Shown here one piece after another: positions 1 to 8,650 of a stretch of 58,362 bases of DNA (within the stretch, counting starts at the first letter, position 1; every line of letters begins with the position of its first letter). Source of the stretch: Lachnospiraceae bacterium MD308 (lineage in GTDB: Bacteria; Bacillota; Clostridia; Lachnospirales; Lachnospiraceae); assembly GCA_000403475.2 (NCBI GenBank), contig KE159795.1, positions 628,366 to 686,727 on the forward strand, read 5' to 3'. The notes below the pieces were generated by a model that saw only the letters and a list, made by a program, of their open reading frames with translations, had not been told where the DNA came from and ran no database searches. The position numbers were made by a program, and so were the translations under genes.

Positions 1-104
1 TTCCTGAGTGCAAAATCATCCACACAAACTTTTGTAACAGAAGACTTATCCACAATCGCTGGCATTTTTTTTAAGCAGACTGCAAATACTGCTTTCTCTA
101 GTAG
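1..104 (-). pseudogene. ISL3-family transposase fragment (runs off left edge)
   Basis: The minus strand encodes a peptide containing KMPAIVDKSSVTKVCVDDFALR. This resembles the start of the ISL3 transposase catalytic core, where a VDDFA-like motif holds the first catalytic aspartate. The segment just before it reads SSICSLLKK in a neighbouring frame. The two parts join only if the A8 run (T8 at 65-72 on the plus strand) is shortened by one base, so the gene appears frameshifted. Its upstream end abuts the 3' end of a group II intron, and no N-terminal ISL3 sequence is found on the other side of the intron. The rest lies outside the window. The family call rests on motif recognition only. Confidence 0.55.
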
Positions 105-2048
105 ATATGGGGATTACTCCCCATACCCCTATACAAAACCGTACGTGCGCTACTAACGCATACGGCTTTTCACTTTACATTCATATGTCATCTACCTAGC
201 AAACTCACCCTGATTTGTGGCTGTATTAATGGAAAAGTTCTCAATAGTCCTTTGGTGTAAGCTTCCCATGTATAGCTCCTTCTTTGGCTTCTGCGGTTCA
301 GCCACTTAAACAGCAACATCTTTGTATTGTGCAGATACAGGCATATTTCCTCCATGTTATCTGTCACTCCATAATACTGGTAATGTCCTCTTAGTTTGGC
401 ATTTACCATCCTGAATACCCATTCCAACGGCATATCCCTGTGGCTCTTTATCCACTCTTTCATCGCCTTTGTCTTGCTGCGTAGTTTCTTACGGCTTGTC
501 TTTACTTTACACCGGAAAAAGCGTTTCTTTGCATCCACTCCACAGTAAAATGTAAATCCCAGAAAGTCAAATGTCTCTGGCTTCCCTTCGCCTCTCCTTT
601 TCCTGTCTTCCTCCGCAAATCTCCCAAATTCCAGTATTCTAGTCTTCTCTTCCGCCAGCTCCAGCCCATATTTGGCAAACCGTTCCTCCAGCCTCTGACG
701 GAACACTTCTGCCTCATACTTTTTCTGAAAACAGCAGACAAAGTCATCAGCATAGCGTACTAAATAACTCTCTCCCCTACACTGTCTCTTCACAATCACA
801 TCAAACCAGTTATCCAGCACATAATGCAGGTATATATTCGCCAATATTGGGCTCGCCCCATTTCCCTGCGGGGTCCCCCTTTCACTGTCAAGATACCTGC
901 CATCTTCCATGATTCCCGCTTTCAGAAATTTCCCTATGATTCCAAGGAATTTTCTGTCCGCTATGTCATGTGCCAGCATCTTCATCAGCCATTCGTGGTT
1001 TACATTGTCAAAGAATCCCCTGATGTCTGCCTCTACCACATAATTCGTCTTCTGATACCTCACTGTCTCAACGACCTTCTTTACTGCCTTGTGGCAATTC
1101 CGGTTTGGTCTGAATCCATAGCTCTCGTCATAAAACTTCGGCTCATAAATCTGTTCCAGTATCTGTGCAATTGCGTTTTCCACCAGTTTATCCTCGTAAC
1201 AGGATATGCCCAGCGGCCTCATTTTGCCTTTCGTCTCTTTCGGAATATAAACCCGTCTTGTTGGATTTGGGCTGTAGCTTCCGCTCTTCATTCTCTTTAC
1301 AAGATTCTCAAGGTTTTCTTCCAGATTCTGTCCATATTCTTCTTTTGTCACTCTGTCTATGCCGCTGGCCTTGTTCTTATCCATAGCCTTATGGATTGCT
1401 TTCAGGCTTCCAACATTGATATACGACGCCAGATTCTGGACTTTTCCATCTGTTGCGTTCGCTTTTGCGATGTTATATTGTATTCCAAGTAATTCATTTA
1501 TCACGTTGCCAGCTCTCCTTTGTCTGCATGACCCTGATTTACCTGAAGCTGTAAAGTGTACACCCCTTCCCTCCACTGTGATTGGCAGTTTCTTTGGTAC
1601 TATGAGTGTATCGGACTTCCTGCTGTCCTTTTGGATTCCTGCCTCATTCCTTCGGTTTGGTTTCCATACCTTCTCTTTTCAAGGAGACAGCAGGATCTCG
1701 GCTGTTCCGTATAATATAATTATCATCAACCTCGCCAAGCTCTCAGACTGGGGGATGCCCTTATTCCCTCGCCCTATCGGTCATAAGGGTGTTGTCTGCT
1801 GCGTATGTAAGCGCATCGACCATTTCCAACCCTATATCTATTTCCCAGCTCAATCACTTCACTTTCGTTTCGGCTCTGTTGCTCCCTGTCCTACGCTTAA
1901 GTCTGACGTTACCGCTTCGACTCCAAGGACTCGGTACAGGCGGTTGGCTAAACCTTACCTGACAGGATTCTCCTGTTTTATATTATCAGCTTACAAAGAC
2001 AGGCAGAAGTATCTCCGCCTGTCAGTGGAAATCAGCTATGCTGATTTC
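103..2048 (-). mobile_element. Group II intron with encoded reverse transcriptase
   Basis: A retroelement read leftward. Near its 3' end the minus strand shows a domain V-like hairpin at about 136-168 (AGCCGTATGCG and CGCACGTACGGTT arms). A short domain VI hairpin follows at 106-125 (TATGGGG/CCCCATA arms). The reverse transcriptase lies in domain IV, and about 500 bases of structured non-coding sequence (domains I-III) lie upstream of it. The 3' boundary near 103 is fairly clear. The 5' boundary is not: no textbook GTGYG start is visible, and I place it near 2048, where the upstream Rpn gene stops matching its family. Confidence 0.75.
188..1504 (-). CDS. ltrA: Group II intron reverse transcriptase/maturase
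   Basis: An intron-encoded protein that assists intron splicing and copies the intron into DNA. Conserved RT blocks are visible: RRVYIPK..KMRPLGI, the FRP block (YGFRPNRNCHKA), the region around DIRGFFDN, GTPQGNGASPILANIYLHYVLD, and the catalytic YADDFV. A maturase (X) region follows near RGHYQYYGVTDN. There is no HNH endonuclease domain after the last conserved block, so it is an endonuclease-less type. I chose the GTG at 1504 because AAGGAGAG sits seven bases upstream; this gives about 438 residues. An in-frame ATG at 1576 lies in domain IV RNA and is less likely. The protein looks full length. Confidence 0.9.
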   Translation of the reverse strand: MINELLGIQYNIAKANATDGKVQNLASYINVGSLKAIHKAMDKNKASGIDRVTKEEYGQNLEENLENLVKRMKSGSYSPNPTRRVYIPKETKGKMRPLGISCYEDKLVENAIAQILEQIYEPKFYDESYGFRPNRNCHKAVKKVVETVRYQKTNYVVEADIRGFFDNVNHEWLMKMLAHDIADRKFLGIIGKFLKAGIMEDGRYLDSERGTPQGNGASPILANIYLHYVLDNWFDVIVKRQCRGESYLVRYADDFVCCFQKKYEAEVFRQRLEERFAKYGLELAEEKTRILEFGRFAEEDRKRRGEGKPETFDFLGFTFYCGVDAKKRFFRCKVKTSRKKLRSKTKAMKEWIKSHRDMPLEWVFRMVNAKLRGHYQYYGVTDNMEEICLYLHNTKMLLFKWLNRRSQRRSYTWEAYTKGLLRTFPLIQPQIRVSLLGR

Positions 2049-2566
2049 TCAGCCCGCGCTACATATACGATATGCTCTCCATCTTCAAAGAATTGGTCTG
2101 TTGACAAATTAATTCTTTCAATTGGATATATCGCTTTTCCCCCTCCATAAAAATCTTTTTCCGTAATAAAAATAATATATGTGTCCGGCAACTCATTAAA
2201 ATCTTGTCCGGCATTGAGATTCTCAACATCCAGCACACTGGAATGATACCTTGCCCTATGCGGATTTGCACCTCTATCCTCTCGCTGAATTTCTAAATCA
2301 TATTTTTTACCACTCGCATCTGTTCCATACGCATCCAGACAAACCGACCTTGCTCCTGCAAGACGCTTCATATCTTTCTGAGTCTGACATTCCGTAATAA
2401 CCAAATCTTCCATACCAGTAATAATACGTAGTACAAATTCTGCTAATTTAACATTGTCCTTAAAAAGACATCTCATAAAGTCATCATCTATCGGGCGCAA
2501 GCCTTTTAATCTCTGCAAATCTGCCTGATGCTCATATTCTCTGATTTTCTGCCTTGCTCTATCCAT
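2036..2566 (-). pseudogene. Rpn-family nuclease/putative transposase, 3'-truncated
   Basis: The N-terminal part of a PD-(D/E)XK protein of the Rpn (recombination-promoting nuclease, former transposase_31) family. Recognisable pieces are LKGLRPIDDDFMRCLFKDN, the nuclease core DAYGTDASGKKYDLEIQ (D...ExQ) and DTYIIFITEKDFYGGGKAIYP. The start at 2566 is preceded by GAGGG at suitable spacing. Family members continue for about 100 more residues after GEHI(I/V)YV. Here the frame leaves the family at that point and ends within a few codons, where the group II intron begins. It is therefore probably inactive. The remainder of the gene is not in the window. Confidence 0.7.
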
Positions 2567-2666
2567 ATCTGTACCCTCTTTCTGTTTATTCCCCAAGGCA
2601 ATGTGAAATTGATTTCTTTCACTTTAATTTTATCACATTAACCCTTTTTCCTCAATGAAAAGAAGC

Positions 2667-2912
2667 TTAAAATCCGCCCCTTGTATGGCGAAATACATGA
2701 GAAGTAATACGTGGGAATTTAAACCCAGCTTTCCTGATCATTTTGACGATATGTTCAACCTCCCCCCCCCCCCTATACCCTCTTAAAAAGTCCTGAAAAT
2801 GTTCAATCCGAACATCTTCCTTATAGTATATGACCAGAGCCCTGCAGCTGTACTTGTATAGGAAAACGGAGCATTTTGACCCCGCCATATCCATATTATA
2901 TCTTCCGGACAT
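2667..2912 (-). pseudogene. Remnant of a tyrosine recombinase (integrase) C-terminal core
   Basis: A short open frame ends in PRITSHVFRHTRGG, matching the ITPHVFRHT box of phage-type tyrosine recombinases, which carries the catalytic H-x-x-R pair. No second catalytic arginine, no tyrosine and no GHxS box follow before the stop. A run of twelve C (2762-2773, G on the coding strand) lies inside the frame and gives a Gly-rich stretch not typical of integrases. A decayed integrase fragment is the simplest reading. The upstream part is not recognisable. Confidence 0.45.
2762..2773. repeat. Homopolymer run of 12 C
   Basis: Twelve consecutive C on the plus strand lie within the recombinase remnant. 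Such runs are prone to slipped-strand mispairing. No promoter with sensible spacing surrounds it: TTGACG at 2743-2748 and TATACC at 2774-2779 are 25 bases apart, too far for sigma-A. Confidence 0.85.
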
Positions 2913-2936
2913 CTAAAATACAACTGCCACTTCCTA

Positions 2937-3033
2937 TGCATAGCGGCTTTTACCTCCCATTTTCTACACCACTTTCTATAAACCAGCTATTGTCCTTATA
3001 AACTACAAACCTTGAAAAACCGCCTTAATAATG
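2937..3033. repeat. Direct repeat, copy A, downstream of AAA/nuclease gene
   Basis: This stretch matches 5020-5126 over nearly its whole length. Shared blocks include CATTTTCTACACCACTT, TCTATAAACCAGCTATT and CGCCTTAATA. Differences are scattered substitutions and one 11-base block missing here. The two copies bracket the AAA-ATPase/nuclease gene at 3223-4923. No gene is seen in 2913-3134 apart from this repeat. Confidence 0.75.
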
Positions 3034-3134
3034 TTTTGGCTACGTCGCCTTTCATATTTAGTAAATTGATAACCTTCATTCTTTTCCCCGCTTTCTGTGC
3101 CTTTCCCTAGTGCCCTTATTTTTTGCATAATAAA

Positions 3135-3159
3135 AAGCCGGAACATCTCTGCCCGGCTT
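3135..3159 (-). terminator. Rho-independent terminator of the AAA/nuclease gene
   Basis: AAGCCGG (3135-3141) and CCGGCTT (3153-3159) form a GC-rich stem. On the minus strand it is followed directly by TTTTTATTA. It lies about 60 bases downstream of the stop of the gene at 3223. Confidence 0.8.
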
Positions 3160-3222
3160 ATTCCTTTTATTCATTTACAATAAAATTGTCCTGATAAAAT
3201 ATCCTTTATATGCTCCATCCTA

Positions 3223-4923
3223 TTATTGCCCTGCCTCAAACTGCACCTCACAGTCCTTCCTAAAGAACGATATCCCATAGCAGCCAATCTTCCGATACCC
3301 TTCCGTGCGCAACTCCTCCATGTACTTTTTCTCCTGTATCTGCCGCAGCGCTTTTTCTGCATCATCCTCCAGATCGTCAATGGAATCCGATACCTTCACC
3401 TCCAGAACAAACGCCTTCCCCCGCAGGGACGGGCTTTTCACCATGATATCTGAACGCCCGTTTCCGGACTCCCGGTTGGATTTCACCAGATAGTTCTGGC
3501 TCTGGCTTAAAATTCCCGTCAAAAAACCGTGATAGAAGTTTTCAGCGCTGTCATAAAAGCTAATGGTCGGAAATAACTGCCCGTTCAGGATATCCCGCAT
3601 TTTTTTTGCATCCCCGTCCTCCATCGCCCGGTACAGATCCCGGAAGTCCTCTTTCTTTACCGTCTCCCGGAACAGGTTCAGGATCGTTGTCTGATATATG
3701 GTCTTCACCTCTGTATTCGGAATCCTTGCCCGCAAGAAAATCGCTGATTCCTTAAAATACTCGCTTTCCTTGGTCAGATATCCGGTAAAATACAGGAAGT
3801 TCCACAGGTTCTCCCCGCTGCTTCCCATATCATCGTAAGTAACTTCTTCATGCACCTGGATATCCAGCGTCCCTCTGTTAAGGAGCTTTTCAATCTGTCC
3901 CTTCGTCTCCCGGTCAGCCCTCGCGATCATATCCTTGACAATATCATTGGAGCTGGTGTTGATCCAGTATGGACGTGGAAACGCTTCTATATCTGAATAT
4001 AAATCAAATAGAAACTTAATCACGCTCCATGGATTATAAACTTCCGTATCCCCAAATAAATATCCATCATACCATTCTTTCATTGTAGAAAAACGGCTTC
4101 CCACTTCATAATAAGACATCATCCGGATAACTTCCTGTCCTGTAAAACCAAAATGTTCACTGTATTTTTTATCAAGTACAGATATAATATTCAGATGGTT
4201 CAGACCGGTAAATATACTTTCCTTTGAAATCCTGAGACACCCGGTTATAACCGCAAACTGCAAATAGTCATTCGTTTTCAACGCAGACTCAAAAAGTGCG
4301 CGGATAAAGCCAACCATCTCCTCATAAAACCCCCTGAAATATGCATTTTCCAGAGGTACGTCATACTCGTCTATCAGTACCACTGTATTATTGCCGGTAA
4401 TCTTTCGCATACACTGGCTGAACAATTTAATCGAACCCCGCACCAGCTTCTGATCCGCCTTTTCATCTGCTATGCTGATATACTGTTCATATTCCTTTAC
4501 AGCGAGGCTTTGCTTCCCCCGTTCAACAATCTCCCTGTGCCGTTCAAACTCAGAGGCCAACTCAGCCTGTATCATGTAATAGGCAGTCTCAAAATCTTCC
4601 TGCTTCGCTGATTTTAATGTCAGATTTATCACCGGGTACTTTCCCATCTGATCGGTATAACCATCCCCCGCATCCATAATCTTCATACCACGGAAGAGTT
4701 CCTTATTCTGCTCATTTTTTCCCGCATCACCCGTATCCTCAAAGAAGTACCGGAGCATGCTTAAATTGAGCGTCTTCCCAAAACGCCTTGGACGGGTAAA
4801 CAAATTTACTTCCCCTTTTAAGTCCAGTAACTCTTTAATAAACATAGTCTTATCTACATAATAATATCCACCGCTGATTAATTTCTCAAAATTATCCACA
4901 CCAACCGGCAATGCCTTCTTCAT
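3223..4923 (-). CDS. AAA-ATPase-like / PD-(D/E)XK nuclease protein (DUF1703 type)
   Basis: About 566 residues. The N-terminal AAA-ATPase-like domain has [13 protein letters not shown], a Walker A-like [11 protein letters not shown] and a Walker B strand [11 protein letters not shown]. The C-terminal nuclease-like domain has [10 protein letters not shown] followed by FVLEVKV, the D...ExK pattern of PD-(D/E)XK enzymes. These genes are abundant in gut Firmicutes and Bacteroidetes; their biological role is not established, with defence or mobile-DNA functions suspected. The start at 4923 follows GGAGGTGGCAGG; a longer start at 4950 lacks a site. The gene is monocistronic, ends at a terminator and lies between two diverged direct repeats. 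A relative is at 25526-27235 and a broken copy at 8418-8650. Confidence 0.85.
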   Translation of the reverse strand: MKKALPVGVDNFEKLISGGYYYVDKTMFIKELLDLKGEVNLFTRPRRFGKTLNLSMLRYFFEDTGDAGKNEQNKELFRGMKIMDAGDGYTDQMGKYPVINLTLKSAKQEDFETAYYMIQAELASEFERHREIVERGKQSLAVKEYEQYISIADEKADQKLVRGSIKLFSQCMRKITGNNTVVLIDEYDVPLENAYFRGFYEEMVGFIRALFESALKTNDYLQFAVITGCLRISKESIFTGLNHLNIISVLDKKYSEHFGFTGQEVIRMMSYYEVGSRFSTMKEWYDGYLFGDTEVYNPWSVIKFLFDLYSDIEAFPRPYWINTSSNDIVKDMIARADRETKGQIEKLLNRGTLDIQVHEEVTYDDMGSSGENLWNFLYFTGYLTKESEYFKESAIFLRARIPNTEVKTIYQTTILNLFRETVKKEDFRDLYRAMEDGDAKKMRDILNGQLFPTISFYDSAENFYHGFLTGILSQSQNYLVKSNRESGNGRSDIMVKSPSLRGKAFVLEVKVSDSIDDLEDDAEKALRQIQEKKYMEELRTEGYRKIGCYGISFFRKDCEVQFEAGQ

Positions 4924-5019
4924 CCTGCCACCTCCGTCCTCTGTTTCCATAATTATACCCTATTTCCATCCATTCCACAATGTTACCCTTACGAAAACCG
5001 GAATACCGCATAATTCCCG

Positions 5020-5126
5020 TGCATAGCAACTTTTACCTCTCATTTTCTACACCACTTTGACACCACTTTCTATAAACCAGCTATTATCTTTATAAACTAA
5101 AAACACCGAAAATCCGCCTTAATACC
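5020..5126. repeat. Direct repeat, copy B, upstream of AAA/nuclease gene
   Basis: Partner of 2937-3033. It carries an 11-base internal tandem duplication (ACACCACTTTG/ACACCACTTTC) absent from copy A. It lies about 100 bases upstream of the start of the gene at 4923, so part of it may fall in that gene's promoter region. Apart from this repeat and the hairpin at 5180-5212 I see nothing in 4924-5355. Confidence 0.75.
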
Positions 5127-5179
5127 GTATTTTACAGATTCACAAACTATAGATTGCGAAATAAACTTTTTCATAATAC

Positions 5180-5212
5180 ATGCCGGGCATCGCGAAAGCG
5201 GTGACCCGGCAT
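5180..5212. terminator. GC-rich hairpin, possible terminator
   Basis: ATGCCGGG (5180-5187) pairs with CCCGGCAT (5205-5212) around a GAAA-containing loop. On the plus strand CTTTTT follows eight bases later. The same ATGCCGGG/CCCGGCAT arms occur in the terminator at 11403-11437. No intact gene ends here, so it may be left over from a lost neighbour, or may insulate the glycosyltransferase promoter. Confidence 0.5.
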
Positions 5213-5355
5213 CCTCCCTTTTTACGGAGTTTCATAGTTCTTGATTATCTGCTTATCTTCTCTTTTCAGAGATTGACACCATTTTTTATGCCACTTGCAT
5301 ATTTTGACAGCTTTATTTTATTCATAATACAATTCTACCTGAATATCTGTTTTTC

Positions 5356-5385
5356 TTGACAACATGATAGGGGGGGGGGTAAAAT
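5356..5385 (+). promoter_or_regulatory. Sigma-A promoter with G10 tract in its spacer (candidate phase-variable promoter)
   Basis: TTGACA at 5356-5361 and TAAAAT at 5380-5385 are separated by 18 bases. Ten of these are an uninterrupted G run (5370-5379). It lies 57 bases before the ATG of the glycosyltransferase and is the best promoter match upstream of it. Loss of one G would give the optimal 17-base spacing and gain would weaken it. This is the mechanism known from the Neisseria porA and opc promoters. The boxes and tract are seen; the switching is inferred. Confidence 0.65.
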
Positions 5386-5441
5386 GAATAAGGATTTTTT
5401 TGAAAAAAATAGTGGTTAAATTTTACAGGAGGTTTCAAAAA

Positions 5442-6374
5442 ATGGATAAAATTGCAGTTCTGATTCCATGCTACAATGAAATAAAGACAATTGAAAAAGT
5501 AGTAAAGGACTGGAAAAGGGAATTGCCTGGAGCAGTGATATATGTATATGATAATAATTCTACAGATGGGACAGCAATAGCAGCTAAAGCGGCTGGAGCA
5601 ACAGTAAGGCATGAATATATGCAAGGAAAAGGGAACGTAATACGCCGGATGTTTCGAGAGATAGATGCCGAAGTCTATATTATGGTAGATGGGGATGATA
5701 CATATCCGACAGAGTATGGGGCGCAAATGGCAAAACTGGTATTAGAAAAGGGTGTAGATATGGTAATTGGTGACAGACTGTCGTCTACATATTTTACTGA
5801 AAATAAGCGGCCATTCCATAATATCGGAAATTCTTTGGTCAGAAAATGTATAAATATACTATTCCGTTCCGAGATTAAAGATATTATGACAGGATACCGC
5901 GCATTCAGTTATTTGTTTGTGAAGTCATTTCCTGTATTGTCGAAAGGTTTTGAAATTGAAACTGAAATGACATTACATGCCCTTGACAAGAACATGTATA
6001 TGGAGAATGTGGTTATTGAGTATAGGGACAGGCCGGATGGCAGTGAATCGAAACTTAATACATATACAGATGGGTATAAGGTTCTGAGAACGATTGCTAC
6101 ATTGTTTCGGAATTACCAGCCATTAGTATTTTTTGGGAGCATTGCCGGAGTATTGGCATTTTTATCGTTGGTGTTTATGATTCCAGTAATAGGAATTTAT
6201 ATTGAAACTGGAATGGTGCCAAATTTTCCTACACTAATTGTCTGTGGGTTTACTTTGTTGACAGCAATACATTCTCTTTTTGCCGGGCTGCAGCTTCAGA
6301 ATGCAGTGCAAAAAAACAGGCAGGATTTTGAATTTCACCTGTTGATGATCACAAAATTGAAAAATAATTTATGA
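5442..6374 (+). CDS. GtrB/DPM1-like family 2 glycosyltransferase
   Basis: About 310 residues. The N-terminal GT-A domain opens with IAVLIPCYNE and DNNSTDGT, and has the metal-binding DxD region MVDGDDTYP and acceptor-side GYRAFSYLF. Two C-terminal membrane helices follow (VFFGSIAGVLAFLSLVFMI and the segment after NFPTLIVCGF). This layout fits enzymes that load a sugar onto undecaprenyl phosphate at the inner face of the membrane. The start at 5442 has AGGAGG eight bases upstream; a longer frame from 5400 lacks a site. The next gene, a multi-spanning membrane protein, begins 70 bases later and probably shares the transcript. Expression may vary through the G10 promoter tract. The donor sugar cannot be told from sequence. 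Confidence 0.87.
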   Translation: MDKIAVLIPCYNEIKTIEKVVKDWKRELPGAVIYVYDNNSTDGTAIAAKAAGATVRHEYMQGKGNVIRRMFREIDAEVYIMVDGDDTYPTEYGAQMAKLVLEKGVDMVIGDRLSSTYFTENKRPFHNIGNSLVRKCINILFRSEIKDIMTGYRAFSYLFVKSFPVLSKGFEIETEMTLHALDKNMYMENVVIEYRDRPDGSESKLNTYTDGYKVLRTIATLFRNYQPLVFFGSIAGVLAFLSLVFMIPVIGIYIETGMVPNFPTLIVCGFTLLTAIHSLFAGLQLQNAVQKNRQDFEFHLLMITKLKNNL

Positions 6375-6444
6375 AAACATGAATAGTACATCAGAAAACA
6401 GACAAATAAGTCTCAGGTACGATAGTTTTTTCGGGAGGTGTTTT

Positions 6445-8244
6445 ATGCATTATAAGGTTCATAGGACAAAAATATTTTTAATGAGCACAGCGGCTTTATA
6501 TGGAACTGCCGCAATGTTTAAGGGAGCTGAGAATGAATACACCATATCTAACAGTATCTTTTCTGTATTGTTATTTATTGTTATCTATATGGTAGTTAGG
6601 AAGGCGGATGCCTATTGTGACAAATGGCTGGTGCTATGCACGACTCCTTTGGCAATCTTTTTTTCGGCATGTCTTGTGCTGGGAAACAATCTGTTGTTCG
6701 AAGGATTTACAAACATACATCTATTGCAGACATGGCTGCAGACAGCAGGAGGTGCTGTTTTTGTAAGTAGTATTCTACGCATTTTATTTGTAAAATTACC
6801 GGAATTATATTCGCGTCTGGAATCTGAACCCCCTGAGAAAAGCAGTCCGGTTCCATATGATATGAGACTGATATTAAGGGACTGGACACTGATCTTTATC
6901 GCGTGGCTGCCAGCTTTTCTGGCTTCATTTCCGGGTATATACGGATATGACAGCGTATATCAGACCGGATATTACGTCAGAGATTCCATTTCGCTCCATC
7001 ATCCATTAGCACACACCTATCTGCTTGGGTTTTGCGTAGTCACATTAGGAAAGTTTCTGGGCAGTATAGAAATAGGTATGGCTGTATACAGCATAGTTCA
7101 AATGCTGCTGCTATCTCTGGCATTTGCATTTAGCTGTGGCTTTTTGCGTAAGATACATTTGCCGGAAATAATAAGAGAGGCCGTACTAATCTTTTATATG
7201 TTCTTGCCAACACATGCAATAATGTCCTTTTCTTCAACCAAAGATATTTTGTATTCTGCACTGTTTGTGGCAGTGCTCGTATGTGTTGCCCAGATAGTAT
7301 TCGAAAGTACTATCCTTTTGGATATGCGTTTTTTAATTCTTTTTAGCTTTGTATGTTTCATGAATGCCATATTCAGAAATCAGGGTATATATGTGCTGAT
7401 ACCAGCACTGCTGATCGGAGTATTCTTACTTTCGGGATGCCGCAAACGGCTTTTGGGCGTATTGTTCTGCCTGTTTGTATCCTTTGCGATTTATAGCGGA
7501 CCGATAACAAAGCTGGCAGGAGGCGTTGAAGCTGACCCGATTCGTGAAATGGTGAGCGTTCCGGTAGTGCAGCTGTCCCGAACAGCGGTATATGTTCCAG
7601 AAGATTTGACGGAAGATGAAATGACAGCTATCGCGAATTATATACCTAATTATGAGAAGTATCCGGGGGAACAGGGAATCTCCGACGTGATGAAGAATTC
7701 GTTTCGTTCCGATTTGTTTCGGGAAAATCCGCAAGAGTTCATAGGGCTATGGATACGCGTAGGGCTGAAATGTCCTGCTGCCTATTTTGATGCTTTTGCA
7801 CGTCTCTGCATTGGTCTGTGGTATCCAGATATGAACGAGCCAGATTCTGAGGCGTACCATCCTTATTGGGAATATCATTCCTCCATACAGAGAGAGCCAG
7901 AATGGATCATTCCCCAGAGAACTGCGCTGAAAGGATTCGAAAAGCTCTCTGATTATTATGCAAATATGACGTATAACAATAGTTATCAGAAAATCCCGGT
8001 TATATCAATGCTGTATAGCTCCGGCTTTTATGTATGGATGATGCTTATACTTATCACGTATATTTGCTATATAAGAGAAGTGGAGTTGCTGTTTCCGGTC
8101 TCGTTTGTGTTTTTTTTGTGGCTCACTCTTTTGCTGGGACCTGTGGTTCTGTATAGATATGTTTATCCTATTGTGGCAGTCATGCCGATTTTGATTGGAA
8201 TATTGGTTATGGCAGTCAGACGGAAAATTTCTGAACAAACTTGA
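6445..8244 (+). CDS. Multi-spanning membrane protein, DUF6020-like (possible GT-C glycosyltransferase)
   Basis: About 599 residues with around a dozen hydrophobic segments. A conserved-looking loop after the fifth helix reads FPGIYGYDSVYQ then SLHHPLAHTYLLG. This pattern is typical of the DUF6020 family and similar to the first extracytoplasmic loop of GT-C enzymes, which use lipid-linked sugars. I chose the ATG at 6445 because GGGAGGTG lies just upstream; an ATG at 6379, four bases after the glycosyltransferase stop, has no ribosome site. Co-transcription with the GtrB-like gene suggests the pair modifies a surface polymer: one loads the carrier lipid and the other transfers the sugar outside. 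The transferase role is inferred. Confidence 0.75.
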   Translation: MHYKVHRTKIFLMSTAALYGTAAMFKGAENEYTISNSIFSVLLFIVIYMVVRKADAYCDKWLVLCTTPLAIFFSACLVLGNNLLFEGFTNIHLLQTWLQTAGGAVFVSSILRILFVKLPELYSRLESEPPEKSSPVPYDMRLILRDWTLIFIAWLPAFLASFPGIYGYDSVYQTGYYVRDSISLHHPLAHTYLLGFCVVTLGKFLGSIEIGMAVYSIVQMLLLSLAFAFSCGFLRKIHLPEIIREAVLIFYMFLPTHAIMSFSSTKDILYSALFVAVLVCVAQIVFESTILLDMRFLILFSFVCFMNAIFRNQGIYVLIPALLIGVFLLSGCRKRLLGVLFCLFVSFAIYSGPITKLAGGVEADPIREMVSVPVVQLSRTAVYVPEDLTEDEMTAIANYIPNYEKYPGEQGISDVMKNSFRSDLFRENPQEFIGLWIRVGLKCPAAYFDAFARLCIGLWYPDMNEPDSEAYHPYWEYHSSIQREPEWIIPQRTALKGFEKLSDYYANMTYNNSYQKIPVISMLYSSGFYVWMMLILITYICYIREVELLFPVSFVFFLWLTLLLGPVVLYRYVYPIVAVMPILIGILVMAVRRKISEQT

Positions 8245-8360
8245 AAGATTTCTTATACAATTCCACTATCCGCAGATAAAAAAACTTGCACAGCGCATCT
8301 TCATTGAGTACACTTTTTTGTGACTTGAAATAAACTCGAATTAACAGACTCCTCTATGGC

Positions 8361-8400
8361 GTTTGTCGTACTATGAAAACATCTTGATAGTACGACAAAC
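8361..8400. repeat. Perfect 14-bp inverted repeat
   Basis: GTTTGTCGTACTAT (8361-8374) and ATAGTACGACAAAC (8387-8400) are exact reverse complements around a 12-base loop. There is no T-run on either side, so it is not a standard terminator. It sits between the membrane protein gene and the broken nuclease copy. It could be an operator, an RNA hairpin or a scar of a mobile element. Confidence 0.8.
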
Positions 8401-8417
8401 ACTGTCTGATACAATCC

Positions 8418-8650
8418 TTACAAATTCTCCCGCCCTATCTTTTCTTCATCTATATACTTCTTCTCCTGCATCTGCCACAACTCCTTCTCTGCATCATCAT
8501 CCATTCGGAACCTACTACTTTCACCTCTAAAACAAATGCATTTCGCCTCAGCGACGGACTTTTCATCCTGATATCAGAACGCCCATTCCCGGACTCCCGG
8601 TTGGATTTCACCAGATAATCCTCGCTCTGACTTAAGATACTTGTTGCAAC
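8418..8650 (-). pseudogene. C-terminal fragment of AAA/PD-(D/E)XK protein
   Basis: The minus strand reads [38 protein letters not shown], nearly identical to the nuclease end of the gene at 3223-4923. A frameshift follows near 8515. After it a second frame reads [20 protein letters not shown] and stops at 8418. The whole ATPase half is missing. It is a decayed third copy of this family in the window. Confidence 0.8.

Noticed and set aside
824-1492. Plus-strand open frame of 222 codons
   Set aside because: It lies antisense to the reverse transcriptase conserved blocks and has no family resemblance.
1359-2150. Plus-strand open frame of 263 codons
   Set aside because: Antisense to intron RNA and the truncated Rpn gene; no ribosome site or recognisable protein.
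2743-2779. Second phase-variable promoter at the C12 run
   Set aside because: The nearest -35 and -10 matches are 25 bases apart and no intact gene follows.
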